A stretch of 26,082 nt of DNA from assembly GCA_023387235.1 (NCBI GenBank), contig JAEWIJ010000013.1:1-26082 (forward strand), read 5' to 3'. Below are positions 1 to 7,467 of the stretch, one piece after another. The DNA is from Pseudomonadota bacterium. Lineage in GTDB: Bacteria > Pseudomonadota > Alphaproteobacteria > Rhizobiales > Hyphomicrobiaceae. The notes beneath the pieces were generated by a model, which worked only from the letters and a program-made list of their open reading frames with translations, was not told the DNA's origin and made no database searches. Position 1 is the stretch's first letter. The number at the start of each line of letters is the position of its first letter. The position numbers were made by a program, and so were the translations under genes.

Positions 1-28
1 CCCTCTCCCCGCAAGGGCGGGGAGAGGG
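1..28. repeat. 28-bp perfect palindromic hairpin (REP-like)
   Basis: The first 28 bases form a perfect inverted repeat: a 12-base arm (1-12), a 4-base loop (13-16) and the complementary arm (17-28). The arms are almost pure G and C. Short GC-rich extragenic palindromes like this are common as dispersed REP-type elements in bacterial genomes. I see no second full copy in the window, so calling it a dispersed family member is inference. It may also help end transcription coming leftwards out of the minus-strand amidohydrolase gene, but no T-run follows it. Confidence 0.6.
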
Positions 29-59
29 GGTTCGGATGCCCTTGCGGCGACCACCAAGT

Positions 60-124
60 CATAAAAAGAGGGGGTCCGGGGTCTCCCCCGTTGGGGTGCG
101 GGGCGAAAGCCCCGCCTGCGCAGC
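60..124 (-). repeat. Terminator-like dispersed repeat, copy A
   Basis: This stretch is nearly identical to 20210-20276, with about one indel and one or two substitutions over some 55 bases. It holds a perfect 7-bp stem closed by a GAAA loop (98-104 with 109-115) and a second GC hairpin around 77-90. On the minus strand the two hairpins are followed by a T-rich tract at 63-69. It starts about 20 bases after the stop of the minus-strand amidohydrolase gene, so it probably works as that gene's intrinsic terminator. Copy B sits in the same place relative to another minus-strand gene. Confidence 0.7.
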
Positions 125-144
125 AGCCGGCGCCGAAAGCGCGA

Positions 145-1044
145 CTACTCCGCCGCTTCGCGCCCGCCGAGCATACCCGGCAGCTCATTGAAGAGGCGCG
201 CCGCGACCGTGCGCAGATGGCGCTCGACGACGGCGAAGCCGGGCTTCTTCTCGAACGTGCGCTCATTCAGATAGAGCGCGCGGTTGATCTCTATCTGCAG
301 CGCATGTAGCCCGCGCTGCGGGCGACCGTAGTATTCCGTGATGTAGCCACCGGCATACGGCCGATTGAGGTGCACGGTGTAGCCGAGCGCGGTCAGCTCC
401 TCGCGCAGGAAGCGCGTGAGGCGTCCGTCGCAGGAAGCGCCGAAGCGATCGCCGAGCACAAAGTCCGGCCGCTGCGGCCCGACATAGCCCGTGGATGACG
501 ACGGCATGGAATGGCAGTCGATGAGCATGGCGGCACCGAAGCGCCGTGCCGTCGCATCGATGAGCGACGCGAGCGCGCCGTGGAAAGGCTTATAGAGCCG
601 CTCGATGCGCTCGAGCGCGACGGCGAGCGGCAGGCGCCGCTTGTAGATCTCTTCCGCGTCCGCAACCACGCGCGCGATCGTGCCGAGCCCGCCCGCGACT
701 CGGATCGAGCGGCTGTTGGCGAAAGGCGGCAGCGCCTCCTCGAAAAGCTCGGGATCGAGCTCGTAGGGCTCGCGGTTCACGTCCACATAGGCGCGCGGAA
801 AGCGGGCGGCGATGAGCGGCGCACCGAGCGCGGCGACACCGGCGAACAGATCGTCGACGTAGCAGTCCTCGGATTTGCGCAGCGCGGCGGCATTGAGGCG
901 CGAGGATGCGAGAAAGGCATCGGTGTACACGCGCCCGGAGTGCGGCGAGCAGAACACGAACGGCACCGTCTGCAGGCGCGGCACGGCCAGCAGGTAGGGC
1001 GGTGTCAGATGCTGCTCGATGGCTGCGCGCTCGGTTTCCAGCAT
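145..1044 (-). CDS. N-formylglutamate amidohydrolase family protein
   Basis: The 299-residue product matches the N-formylglutamate amidohydrolase family (HutG-like), zinc-type hydrolases that split N-formyl-amino acids such as N-formylglutamate into formate and the free amino acid. Visible family motifs are CSPHSGRVY near residues 32-40, DVNREPYELD near 88-97, DCHSMPS in the middle, and a C-terminal stretch with NRPYAGGYITEYYG and LQIEINR. No signal peptide is seen, so it should be cytosolic. An AAAGG sits about 4 bases before the chosen ATG. It is a single gene, divergent from cpdR across a 441-base gap, with no other histidine-degradation (hut) gene nearby. A role in histidine use is therefore not supported by context, and the true substrate is open. 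Confidence 0.85.
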   Translation of the reverse strand: MLETERAAIEQHLTPPYLLAVPRLQTVPFVFCSPHSGRVYTDAFLASSRLNAAALRKSEDCYVDDLFAGVAALGAPLIAARFPRAYVDVNREPYELDPELFEEALPPFANSRSIRVAGGLGTIARVVADAEEIYKRRLPLAVALERIERLYKPFHGALASLIDATARRFGAAMLIDCHSMPSSSTGYVGPQRPDFVLGDRFGASCDGRLTRFLREELTALGYTVHLNRPYAGGYITEYYGRPQRGLHALQIEINRALYLNERTFEKKPGFAVVERHLRTVAARLFNELPGMLGGREAAE

Positions 1045-1485
1045 GGGGCCTTTGTCGCTTGCGTCACGTTTTGGATTGCCGCGTCGTCACAGCCGTCGAT
1101 TGGACCGTGCCGGCGGCCGCGCGCGCACCGGTCTTCGCCGCTGCTCGCCGACAAGATTGCCAAGGGCAACCGTCACTGTCCATCATAAGCATGTCGCTTT
1201 GCCGGGAATATGTTGAAGTCAGGCGCAAGTGCCGCACTTATCCTTTATTTCTAAGCTTTCTAAGCGTTCTAGGGTATCGACGGGCACGTACTCGGGAATG
1301 TCCCCGATTGCGCGCACGTGGATCGGCACCGTGACGCGGAGAAGTATCCGTGTGACTACACGTGCGATGAAATGCTGTGTATTCACTTGCAGTTTACCAA
1401 ATTGGCGTCAGATTCCGGCGTCACCAGCTCGCGCGGTGCATACTACCCCATATTTCGGGATGGGGACGGATCGGGGGCACGAGGC
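1045..1485. promoter_or_regulatory. 441-base divergent intergenic region, amidohydrolase / cpdR
   Basis: No credible gene lies here: open frames are short and lack family features. The stretch 1230-1275 is clearly more AT-rich than its surroundings. An inverted repeat CCCCAT / ATGGGG (1446-1451 with 1460-1465) lies 20 bases before the cpdR start and would fold in its leader. The region must carry both divergent promoters, but I could not assign -35/-10 boxes. I saw no CtrA-type TTAA-N7-TTAA site and no tRNA. Confidence 0.45.
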
Positions 1486-1875
1486 ATGACGGCGAAGGTA
1501 TCGGCACTTACCGCGCAGCGTATTCTGCTCGCGGAAGACGACGATTCGATGCGCGGCTTCCTCACACGCGCACTGACGAAGGCCGGCTACGAGGTTGTTG
1601 CGTTCGCCAATGGGGCGGAAGCCTACGACCGGCTCAAGGAAGAGCCCTTCTCGCTTCTGCTTACGGACATCGTCATGCCGCGCATGGACGGCATCGAGCT
1701 TGCGCGGCGCGCGAGCGAGATCGATCCCGAGCTGAAGATCATGTTCATCACCGGCTTTGCCGCCGTCACGCTCAACAACGACAGGCCGGCACCGAAGGAC
1801 GCGCGTGTTCTCTCGAAACCCTTCCACCTCAAGGACCTCGTCGCCGAGGTGGACAAGCTCCTGACCGGAGGCTGA
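1486..1875 (+). CDS. cpdR: CpdR, single-domain response regulator and ClpXP adaptor
   Basis: This is a 129-residue protein made only of a receiver domain. The acidic pocket is E17-D18-D19, the phosphoacceptor is D61 in LLLTDIVMPRMDG, the switch threonine is T89, and the conserved lysine is K111. The stretch GIELARRASEIDPELKIMFITGFAAV is characteristic of alphaproteobacterial CpdR. In Caulobacter, unphosphorylated CpdR binds ClpXP and primes it to degrade regulators including CtrA; phosphorylation through CckA-ChpT switches it off. The frame stays open upstream to 1318, but the homologous part starts here and the upstream translation looks like non-coding DNA. I see only weak ribosome-binding signal (GAGG directly before the ATG), so the start could be a few codons later. 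Confidence 0.92.
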   Translation: MTAKVSALTAQRILLAEDDDSMRGFLTRALTKAGYEVVAFANGAEAYDRLKEEPFSLLLTDIVMPRMDGIELARRASEIDPELKIMFITGFAAVTLNNDRPAPKDARVLSKPFHLKDLVAEVDKLLTGG

Positions 1876-2144
1876 TGCGCGCGGCACGGTGGCATCGATC
1901 GCAGCGCCACCCCATCCACGCCTCTTCTGCTCGATACGCGACAAACCTTTGACAAGGACCACGTTTGCGCGCGACACTCGTCGACGTAGGTGGGGTCCAG
2001 CGTAATGGGGCCAACGTCATGGGGATGGCGTTGTCGGGTGCCACAAAGGCGCCGCCAAATTGACGGATTGCACCTCGACCTCGGGGGACGGCTTGCGGCG
2101 CCGCGAGGACGAGGGCGTGCACCAGCGTATCGGAAGCGAGTAAC
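1876..2144. other. Intergenic gap, cpdR to HTH gene
   Basis: About 270 bases without a credible gene. A short inverted repeat (GGTGGC / GCCACC, about 1889-1912) follows cpdR but has no T-run, so it is at best a weak terminator. Open frames on both strands here lack recognisable protein features. The right end contains the ribosome-binding site of the next gene (GGAAG, eight bases before its GTG). Confidence 0.4.
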
Positions 2145-2939
2145 GTGCGTTCTGTATTCAAGAAGTCCGACTACGCCGGCGCGCCGACGGGGACGGGTGC
2201 GCGAGGCACGAGGGGCCGCACGGCGCCCGTACAGATCATGGCGATGTCGGAGCGGACATCCGGCCTCGATGAGAACCTCGGCTCGCTGATCGGCGATATG
2301 CGCCTTGCGCTCGGCATGACGCCGGGGGAGCTTGCGCTGCGTCTCGGCACGACCGTCGACATCATCATGACGCTCGAGCAGGGCCGCCTGCGCGCGCTTC
2401 CGCATTGGGAAGAGACACAGCGCGTCGTGATGGGGCTTTGCGCGCTCCATCGTGTCGATCCGCGCCCGCTCCTGCAGCGCATCTACGAGCAGACCAACCC
2501 TACACATGCCGGCGCACCGCCCGATCGAAGCCTCGGCGCCTTGCTGCGGGCGAGCGAGCGAACGGCTGATCGCGCTCCACCCAAAGCCCCGGCGCTGAAG
2601 ACGAAAGCCCGCCGACACGCGACGCCGAAGCCGACGCCCGCCCCTGTCCCCAAGAAGCGGTGGCGCATTCGTCGCGGGAGCCGTGGACGCGGCCGCGCGC
2701 TGATGGCGGTAGCGGGACCGATGGTGCTCATCGCCTCGATCGTATGGAGCATCCAGGCGCAGCCACGCGCTTTGCGGGAGGCCATTGCCGTGCTGCCTGC
2801 ATCCGTGGCGCAGCCTGTGCTGGCCGGCCTCGATACGCTGGCCGCCCGCCTCGCCCCGCGGCGCGACGGTCTGAAGTGGATCGATGTCGCCGATCCGAGC
2901 AGCCGCAAGGCCGACAAGCTCCAGGTCACCGCCAACTAG
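2145..2939 (+). CDS. Helix-turn-helix protein with one membrane segment (RodZ-like layout)
   Basis: The 264-residue product starts at GTG, with GGAAG eight bases upstream. Residues about 44-112 form an XRE/HTH_25-type domain (LIGDMRLALGMTPGELALRLGTTVDIIMTLEQGR). Then comes a proline/lysine/arginine-rich linker (about 140-184), one hydrophobic segment (about 186-203, ALMAVAGPMVLIASIVWSI) after a strongly basic patch, and a C-terminal tail of about 60 residues. A cytoplasmic HTH, basic linker and single membrane pass match the layout of RodZ, the MreB-associated cell-shape protein, but the tail is short and I do not recognise a RodZ periplasmic domain. It is upstream of prfA with a 106-base gap. 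An in-frame ATG near 2238 is another possible start. Function unknown. Confidence 0.7.
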   Translation: MRSVFKKSDYAGAPTGTGARGTRGRTAPVQIMAMSERTSGLDENLGSLIGDMRLALGMTPGELALRLGTTVDIIMTLEQGRLRALPHWEETQRVVMGLCALHRVDPRPLLQRIYEQTNPTHAGAPPDRSLGALLRASERTADRAPPKAPALKTKARRHATPKPTPAPVPKKRWRIRRGSRGRGRALMAVAGPMVLIASIVWSIQAQPRALREAIAVLPASVAQPVLAGLDTLAARLAPRRDGLKWIDVADPSSRKADKLQVTAN

Positions 2940-3045
2940 CGCGGATAAGGCTTATCCATCTGCCATGGTGGATGGTTGCATCCGCTGGCGATCCGGCCCA
3001 GAAAGCGCGCTCCCCCCGCGGCACGAATGGTCGTAAGAAGAGCGC

Positions 3046-4128
3046 ATGTCCATCCCGCAACAGAAGCTCGACAGGCTGGTCGAGCGCTGGCACGTCGTGC
3101 AGGCCGAGCTCAACGCCGGCCCGAGCGCGGCCGACTTCGCGCGCCTTTCCAAGGAATTCGCCGAGATCGACCCGGTCGTGCAGGCGATCGAGGCCCTGCG
3201 CGGCACGGAGCGCGAGCGCGATGATCTCGCCGCCATGGTCAAGGCGAGCGCCGGCGACCGCGAGATGGCAGCCCTCGCCGAGGATGAGCTGCGCACGGTC
3301 AACGACCGTCTCGAGCAGCTCGAGCACGATCTGAGAGTCCAGCTCCTGCCCAAGGACTCAGCCGACAATGCCGACGTCATCCTCGAGGTGCGTGCGGGCA
3401 CGGGCGGCGACGAGGCCGCGCTCTTCGCCGCCGATCTCTTCCGCATGTACAGCCGCTATGCCGATCCTCATCGCTGGAAGGTCGAGATCATCTCGATGTC
3501 GGAGAACGACCTCGGCGGCTACAAGGAGGTCGTCGCCTCGATCTCCGGCAAGGGCGTGTTCGCGCGGCTGAAGTTCGAGTCCGGCGTGCACCGCGTGCAG
3601 CGCGTGCCGGCGACGGAAGCGAGCGGCCGCATTCACACGTCCGCGGCAACTGTGGCCGTGCTGCCGGAACCGGAAGAGGTCGATCTCGAGATCAAGCCCG
3701 AAGAGCTCAGGATCGACACCATGCGCGCGGGCGGCGCCGGCGGTCAGCACGTGAACAAGACGGAATCGGCCGTGCGTATCCTGCACATTCCGACCGGCAT
3801 CATCGTCGTCTCGGCCGAAAAATCGCAACACCAGAACCGTCGCCTCGCCATGCAGGTGCTGCGCTCGCGACTCTACGAGATGCAGCGCCAGCAGTCTGAC
3901 GAAGCGCGCGCCGCCGAGCGCAAGGGGCAGGTCGGCTCCGGCGATCGCTCCCAGCGCATTCGCACGTACAATTTCCCGCAAGGGCGCGTCACCGATCACC
4001 GCATCAACCTGACGCTGCACAAGCTCGACGAGCTGCTGGAGGGCGGTCCCGCGCTCGACGAGGTCATCGATGCGCTGACCGCCGACCACCAAGCCAACCA
4101 GCTCGCAGCCATGTCGATGAGCACCTGA
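3046..4128 (+). CDS. prfA: Peptide chain release factor 1
   Basis: The 360-residue product has the length and motifs of bacterial RF1, which recognises UAA and UAG and triggers peptide release. The stop-codon-reading tripeptide PAT is at 188-190, the RF1 signature (RF2 has SPF). The catalytic GGQ is at 232-234 in RAGGAGGQHVNKTESAVR; the glutamine contacts the peptidyl-transferase centre and is the target of PrmC methylation. The N-terminal coiled-coil domain covers about the first 100 residues, and domain 2 contains EVRAGTGGDEA. The prmC gene follows after only 10 bases, so the enzyme that modifies RF1 is co-transcribed with it. Confidence 0.97.
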   Translation: MSIPQQKLDRLVERWHVVQAELNAGPSAADFARLSKEFAEIDPVVQAIEALRGTERERDDLAAMVKASAGDREMAALAEDELRTVNDRLEQLEHDLRVQLLPKDSADNADVILEVRAGTGGDEAALFAADLFRMYSRYADPHRWKVEIISMSENDLGGYKEVVASISGKGVFARLKFESGVHRVQRVPATEASGRIHTSAATVAVLPEPEEVDLEIKPEELRIDTMRAGGAGGQHVNKTESAVRILHIPTGIIVVSAEKSQHQNRRLAMQVLRSRLYEMQRQQSDEARAAERKGQVGSGDRSQRIRTYNFPQGRVTDHRINLTLHKLDELLEGGPALDEVIDALTADHQANQLAAMSMST

Positions 4129-4138
4129 GGCAGACCGC

Positions 4139-5086
4139 GTGAGCCGCGCGCCCTTCAGCGACGAGAACGCCGGCCGCACGGTCCGCGAAGAGCTGCGCCT
4201 GGCAACGGATCAGCTCGCCACGGCGGGCGTATCGGATGCCGCCGTCGATGCGCGCCATCTCGTGGCGCACGCACTGGGTGTTTCGCGCGCGGTTCTGCTC
4301 AGCGCACCCGAGCAAGTGCTCGATGCAACAGCACGTCAGCGTCTCGCCGAGGTGATCGCACGCCGAGCGGCCCGTGAGCCCGTCTCGCGGATCATCGGCG
4401 AACGCGCGTTCTACGGCCTCTCGCTCGGCCTCAATGCCGACACGCTCGATCCGCGCCCCGATACCGAAACGATCGTGAGCGTGGCGCTCGCGCTCGCCAC
4501 CGCGATGCCCGCACGCGATGCACCTCTCAGGATCCTCGATCTCGGTACGGGCACGGGTGCCATCGCGCTCGCCCTCCTCGCAGCACTACCGAACGCGCAG
4601 GCAACCGCCACCGATATCAGCGCTGCCGCCCTCGACATGGCGCGCCACAATGCCGAGCGCCACGGCCTCGCCGACCGCATCCGCTTCATTGAGTCGCGCT
4701 GGCTTGACGATGTCGAAGGCCGCTACCATCTCCTGGTAACGAACCCGCCCTATATCCGGCGTGATGAAATTGCGTCTCTGGCGCCCGAGGTGGCGCATTG
4801 GGAGCCGCACAGGGCCCTGGATGGCGGGCCGGACGGGCTCGACGCCTACAGGGTGATCCTTGCAGATACCTCGCGCGTACTGGAGCCCGATGGATGGGCC
4901 GTATTCGAGGTCGGGCACGATCAGGCGGCAGTGGTCGCCGCGCTCGGCGTAAACCATGGCCTCACGCCCGCGCCGCTCGATTGGCCGTTGTTGCGCGATC
5001 TTGGTGGCAACATACGCTGTGTTGCGTTTGCCACATCTGGTCGCAAGTGGAAAATAAATCTTGGAATCGCCGATCAGGGAGGCTAG
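4139..5086 (+). CDS. prmC: Release factor glutamine N5-methyltransferase
   Basis: PrmC uses S-adenosylmethionine to methylate the GGQ glutamine of release factors 1 and 2. The 315-residue product starts at GTG, 10 bases after prfA. It has the N-terminal helical domain typical of PrmC, ending in REPVSRIIGERAFYGLSLGLNADTLDPRPDTE, then a Rossmann methyltransferase domain with the SAM motif DLGTGTG at 134-140 and the catalytic NPPY at 202-205. The last 25 or so residues (GRKWKINLGIADQGG) extend beyond the usual family end and may be unimportant. Tight spacing and the enzyme-substrate relation with prfA argue for one operon. Confidence 0.95.
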   Translation: MSRAPFSDENAGRTVREELRLATDQLATAGVSDAAVDARHLVAHALGVSRAVLLSAPEQVLDATARQRLAEVIARRAAREPVSRIIGERAFYGLSLGLNADTLDPRPDTETIVSVALALATAMPARDAPLRILDLGTGTGAIALALLAALPNAQATATDISAAALDMARHNAERHGLADRIRFIESRWLDDVEGRYHLLVTNPPYIRRDEIASLAPEVAHWEPHRALDGGPDGLDAYRVILADTSRVLEPDGWAVFEVGHDQAAVVAALGVNHGLTPAPLDWPLLRDLGGNIRCVAFATSGRKWKINLGIADQGG

Positions 5087-5462
5087 CTTACGGCCCAGGC
5101 AAAGCATGTGGCGCGTCCGGGCCAAGTCGGTTTTGAACCGCGCAGGCAGGAGGACGGGCCCAGCTGGTGAGAGGCAGAGGAAGGTGCGTTTGCGCCAAAA
5201 GCTGCCAAGTCCACCCGAACTCCGTGATCGAGACGTGTGTCGCACCTTGGGGCCTTGGGTCGGGGGCGGTGCGTAGAGGATCACAGGGACATCTCTGATG
5301 TAGGTCGGTGTTGTGCGGGCCTTGTTGCTTGTCGCCGTGGCGGTATGACCGAACGTCATGCGTCACCGGATTTGCGATGAGCCTGCTCTTAATGGAGCCA
5401 CAAGTTGAGGGCTCCGGCGTGCTTGATCACGCACGAACTCTTCGAGGAAAGAACGGGAGCCT
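5087..5462. other. 376-base intergenic region, prmC to DUF4167 gene
   Basis: No credible gene; open frames on either strand have no family features. Small inverted repeats are visible: a 5-bp stem with a 3-base loop at 5128-5140 and a perfect 6-bp stem (GGAGCC / GGCTCC, 5394-5399 with 5410-5415) about 50 bases before the next start. Neither has a T-run. The second hairpin could lie in the leader of the DUF4167 gene. The length suggests that DUF4167 has its own promoter rather than relying on prfA-prmC. Confidence 0.35.
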
Positions 5463-6389
5463 ATGAGGCAGGGTCAGCAGCATCGCCGCGGGCGTAGCCG
5501 CGGCAGCAGCGGTGGCAATGGCAGCCAGCATCATCACCACCGCAAAGGGCAAAACCCGCTCGCGCGCAGCTTCGAGTCGAACGGCCCGGACGTCAAAGTC
5601 AGGGGCACGGCGGCCGACATCGCCGCCAAGTACATCGCCCTCGCCCGTGATGCGCAGTCCTCCGGCGATCCCGTCCTTGCCGAGAACTATCTCCAGCACG
5701 CCGAACACTACAACCGCATGATCATCGCCTACCGCGAGCAGCAGATGCAGCAGGGCGGCGATGCGGCGAATGCCAATGGCCACCGCCCTCGCCACATGCC
5801 GGGCGCCGATCTCGGCGAGCCGGGCGAGGACGGCGAAGTGGACTCGGCCGATCCCGGCATGGGCGATCAGCCCTCGGTTCCGGCCTTTGCCCGCCACCCC
5901 GGCCAGGAAGCGCAGCCGCAGCCCCAGCAGCGCCACGAGAACGGTCGCCACGAGGAGCGGCGAGAGGATCGTCGCGACGAGCGCCGGGATGACAGGCGCG
6001 ACGAGAGGCGAGACGACCGCCGCGACGACAGGCGCCAGCACGGCCGCCAGCAGGATAACCGCCACGACAATCCCCGTTTCCGCGACCGCCGCTACGAGCG
6101 GCCGGACTATCGCAACGACCGTGGCGAGCGCAACGAGGGCGGCGAAGAGGCACGCCCGGCGCCGCGCGAGACCGCGCCGCCCGCCGAGCAGCCGCCGCAG
6201 CCCGTCATCGAAGCCGGCGAGGCCGCTCCCGCGCCGCGCGAGCAGGCGCCGTCCCGCCGCCGCGAGCGCTTCGACATGATGAAGGACCAGCCGGAGTTCC
6301 TGCGCCGTCCCGTGCGCCGCCCGCGTCGCGAGGAAGCGACGAGCGACAGCGACGATACCGATGGCGCCCAGGAGAAGTCGGGCGCGTAG
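5463..6389 (+). CDS. DUF4167 protein with arginine/aspartate-rich tail
   Basis: The 308-residue product begins with a short basic region (RQGQQHRRGRSRG), then the DUF4167 domain at about 20-95 (NPLARSFESNGPDVKVRGTAADIAAKYIALARDAQSSGD...AENYLQHAEHYNRM). This family is typical of alphaproteobacteria, often next to prmC as here; its function is not established. The rest is low complexity: a run of alternating DERR/DDRR-type units encoded at about 5935-6060, then a proline/alanine/glutamate-rich part and a basic end. The positive, disordered tail suggests nucleic-acid or ribosome contact, but that is inference. A strong terminator follows at 6420-6454. Confidence 0.88.
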   Translation: MRQGQQHRRGRSRGSSGGNGSQHHHHRKGQNPLARSFESNGPDVKVRGTAADIAAKYIALARDAQSSGDPVLAENYLQHAEHYNRMIIAYREQQMQQGGDAANANGHRPRHMPGADLGEPGEDGEVDSADPGMGDQPSVPAFARHPGQEAQPQPQQRHENGRHEERREDRRDERRDDRRDERRDDRRDDRRQHGRQQDNRHDNPRFRDRRYERPDYRNDRGERNEGGEEARPAPRETAPPAEQPPQPVIEAGEAAPAPREQAPSRRRERFDMMKDQPEFLRRPVRRPRREEATSDSDDTDGAQEKSGA

Positions 6390-6419
6390 CCCGCGGGGCC
6401 TGAGGAAAGTTTGAGCGAG

Positions 6420-6454
6420 CGGACGATGCCTCTGGCGTCGTCCGTTTTGTATTT
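6420..6454 (+). terminator. Intrinsic terminator after the DUF4167 gene
   Basis: An 11-bp GC-rich stem (6420-6430 with 6434-6444, one G-T wobble) closes a 3-base TCT loop and is followed at once by TTTTG and then TATTT. It begins 30 bases after the DUF4167 stop and should end that transcript before the HAD gene. Confidence 0.85.
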
Positions 6455-6534
6455 CGGCGCCCGTGCCCTCGTCTTGCCGGCCGAATCGTGCCTCTGATCG
6501 TCCGAGAGTTGCATCGCGGACCGGAGAGGATGCC

Positions 6535-7467
6535 ATGGCGGAGCAGACGAGCATCGGCACGCGCGCGCGGTCGGGCCGCGCCCGCACGGCAGCCGCAGGC
6601 GCAGCCAAGGCGAGCTTCGGCAAGAAGACAATCGCGCTCGTCTACGATTTCGACGGAACGCTCTCGCCACGCCCCATGCAGGAGTACACGTTCCTCCCCA
6701 AGATCGGCGAAGATCCAAAAGCCTTCTGGCGGGAGTGCAATACGGTCGCGCGCGAGCAGGAAGCCGACCCGCTGATCACCTACATGCACCTCATGTACAA
6801 GAAGGCCAAGGCGCGCGGCGTGCGCATCGATCGCGACGACCTCGTCGCCCTCGGCCGCGACGTCGAACTCTTCCCCGGCGTCGAAGCCTGGTTCGGCGAG
6901 ATCGCCGAGTACATCGCCATCCGTGCCGAGAGCCAGGGCGTGGAGCTGCGCCACTACCTGATCTCGTCGGGCCTCGTCGAGATCATCGAGGGGACGCGCA
7001 TCCGTCCGCACTTCCACAATGTGTTCGCATCGGAATACTGGTTCGACGCTTACGACCTGCCCTATCCGAAGCGCGTCATCTCCGACACCGGCAAGACGCA
7101 GTACCTGTTCCGCATCAACAAGGGCATCGAGAACCTCGGCCAGTCCATCAACGAGCACATGCCGGAGGACGCGCGCCCGATCCCATTCGCGAACATGATC
7201 TATTTTGGTGACGGCGATACCGATGTGCCGTCCATGGCGGTCATGCGCAAGAACGGCGGCCACGCGATCGCGGTCCACACGCCCGGCAAGGCGCGGGCGA
7301 AATGCGTCGATCTCTTCCGCGCCGGTCGCTGCGATTTCTTCGCGCCCGCCGACTACACACGCGGCTCGGAGCTTTTCCGCCGCACGACGCTGCTCCTCGA
7401 CCGCATTCTCGCGAATATCCGTCTCGAGGAAGAAGCCTGGCGCCTGCGCCGTACGATCGACCGTTAA
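6535..7467 (+). CDS. HAD-superfamily hydrolase (probable phosphatase)
   Basis: The 310-residue product has the HAD phosphatase motifs. The nucleophile motif is VYDFDGTLS with D38 and general acid D40; ISSG is motif II; the acidic motif IV is GDGDTDVPSM with D226 and D230. The cap region between motifs I and II is large (about 100 residues), and substrate cannot be inferred from it. The resemblance is to phosphoserine phosphatase-like HAD proteins. The ATG at 6535 is preferred over the upstream one because GGAGAGGA lies five bases before it. The first 30 residues are an Ala/Arg-rich extension, not a convincing signal peptide. Its TAA overlaps the TAA of the convergent phosphodiesterase gene. 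Confidence 0.85.
   Translation: MAEQTSIGTRARSGRARTAAAGAAKASFGKKTIALVYDFDGTLSPRPMQEYTFLPKIGEDPKAFWRECNTVAREQEADPLITYMHLMYKKAKARGVRIDRDDLVALGRDVELFPGVEAWFGEIAEYIAIRAESQGVELRHYLISSGLVEIIEGTRIRPHFHNVFASEYWFDAYDLPYPKRVISDTGKTQYLFRINKGIENLGQSINEHMPEDARPIPFANMIYFGDGDTDVPSMAVMRKNGGHAIAVHTPGKARAKCVDLFRAGRCDFFAPADYTRGSELFRRTTLLLDRILANIRLEEEAWRLRRTIDR

Noticed and set aside
91..309. 72-residue open frame at the left edge
   Set aside because: It overlaps the terminator-like repeat and the 3' end of the amidohydrolase gene on the other strand, and has no protein features.
1318..1485. N-terminal extension of cpdR by 56 codons
   Set aside because: CpdR homologues start close to the receiver domain; the extension has no conserved pattern and no ribosome-binding site.
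5128..5140. Possible tRNA T-arm (GGTT..GAACC)
   Set aside because: It is only a 5-bp stem with a 3-base loop; there is no cloverleaf, anticodon arm or CCA-adjacent acceptor stem around it.
5427..6623. 398-residue minus-strand open frame with long hydrophobic Val/Ala/Leu stretches, resembling a membrane protein
   Set aside because: It is antiparallel to the DUF4167 gene; Arg/Asp codons read backwards give the hydrophobic runs. It has no family motif and the plus strand has a recognised domain and terminator.
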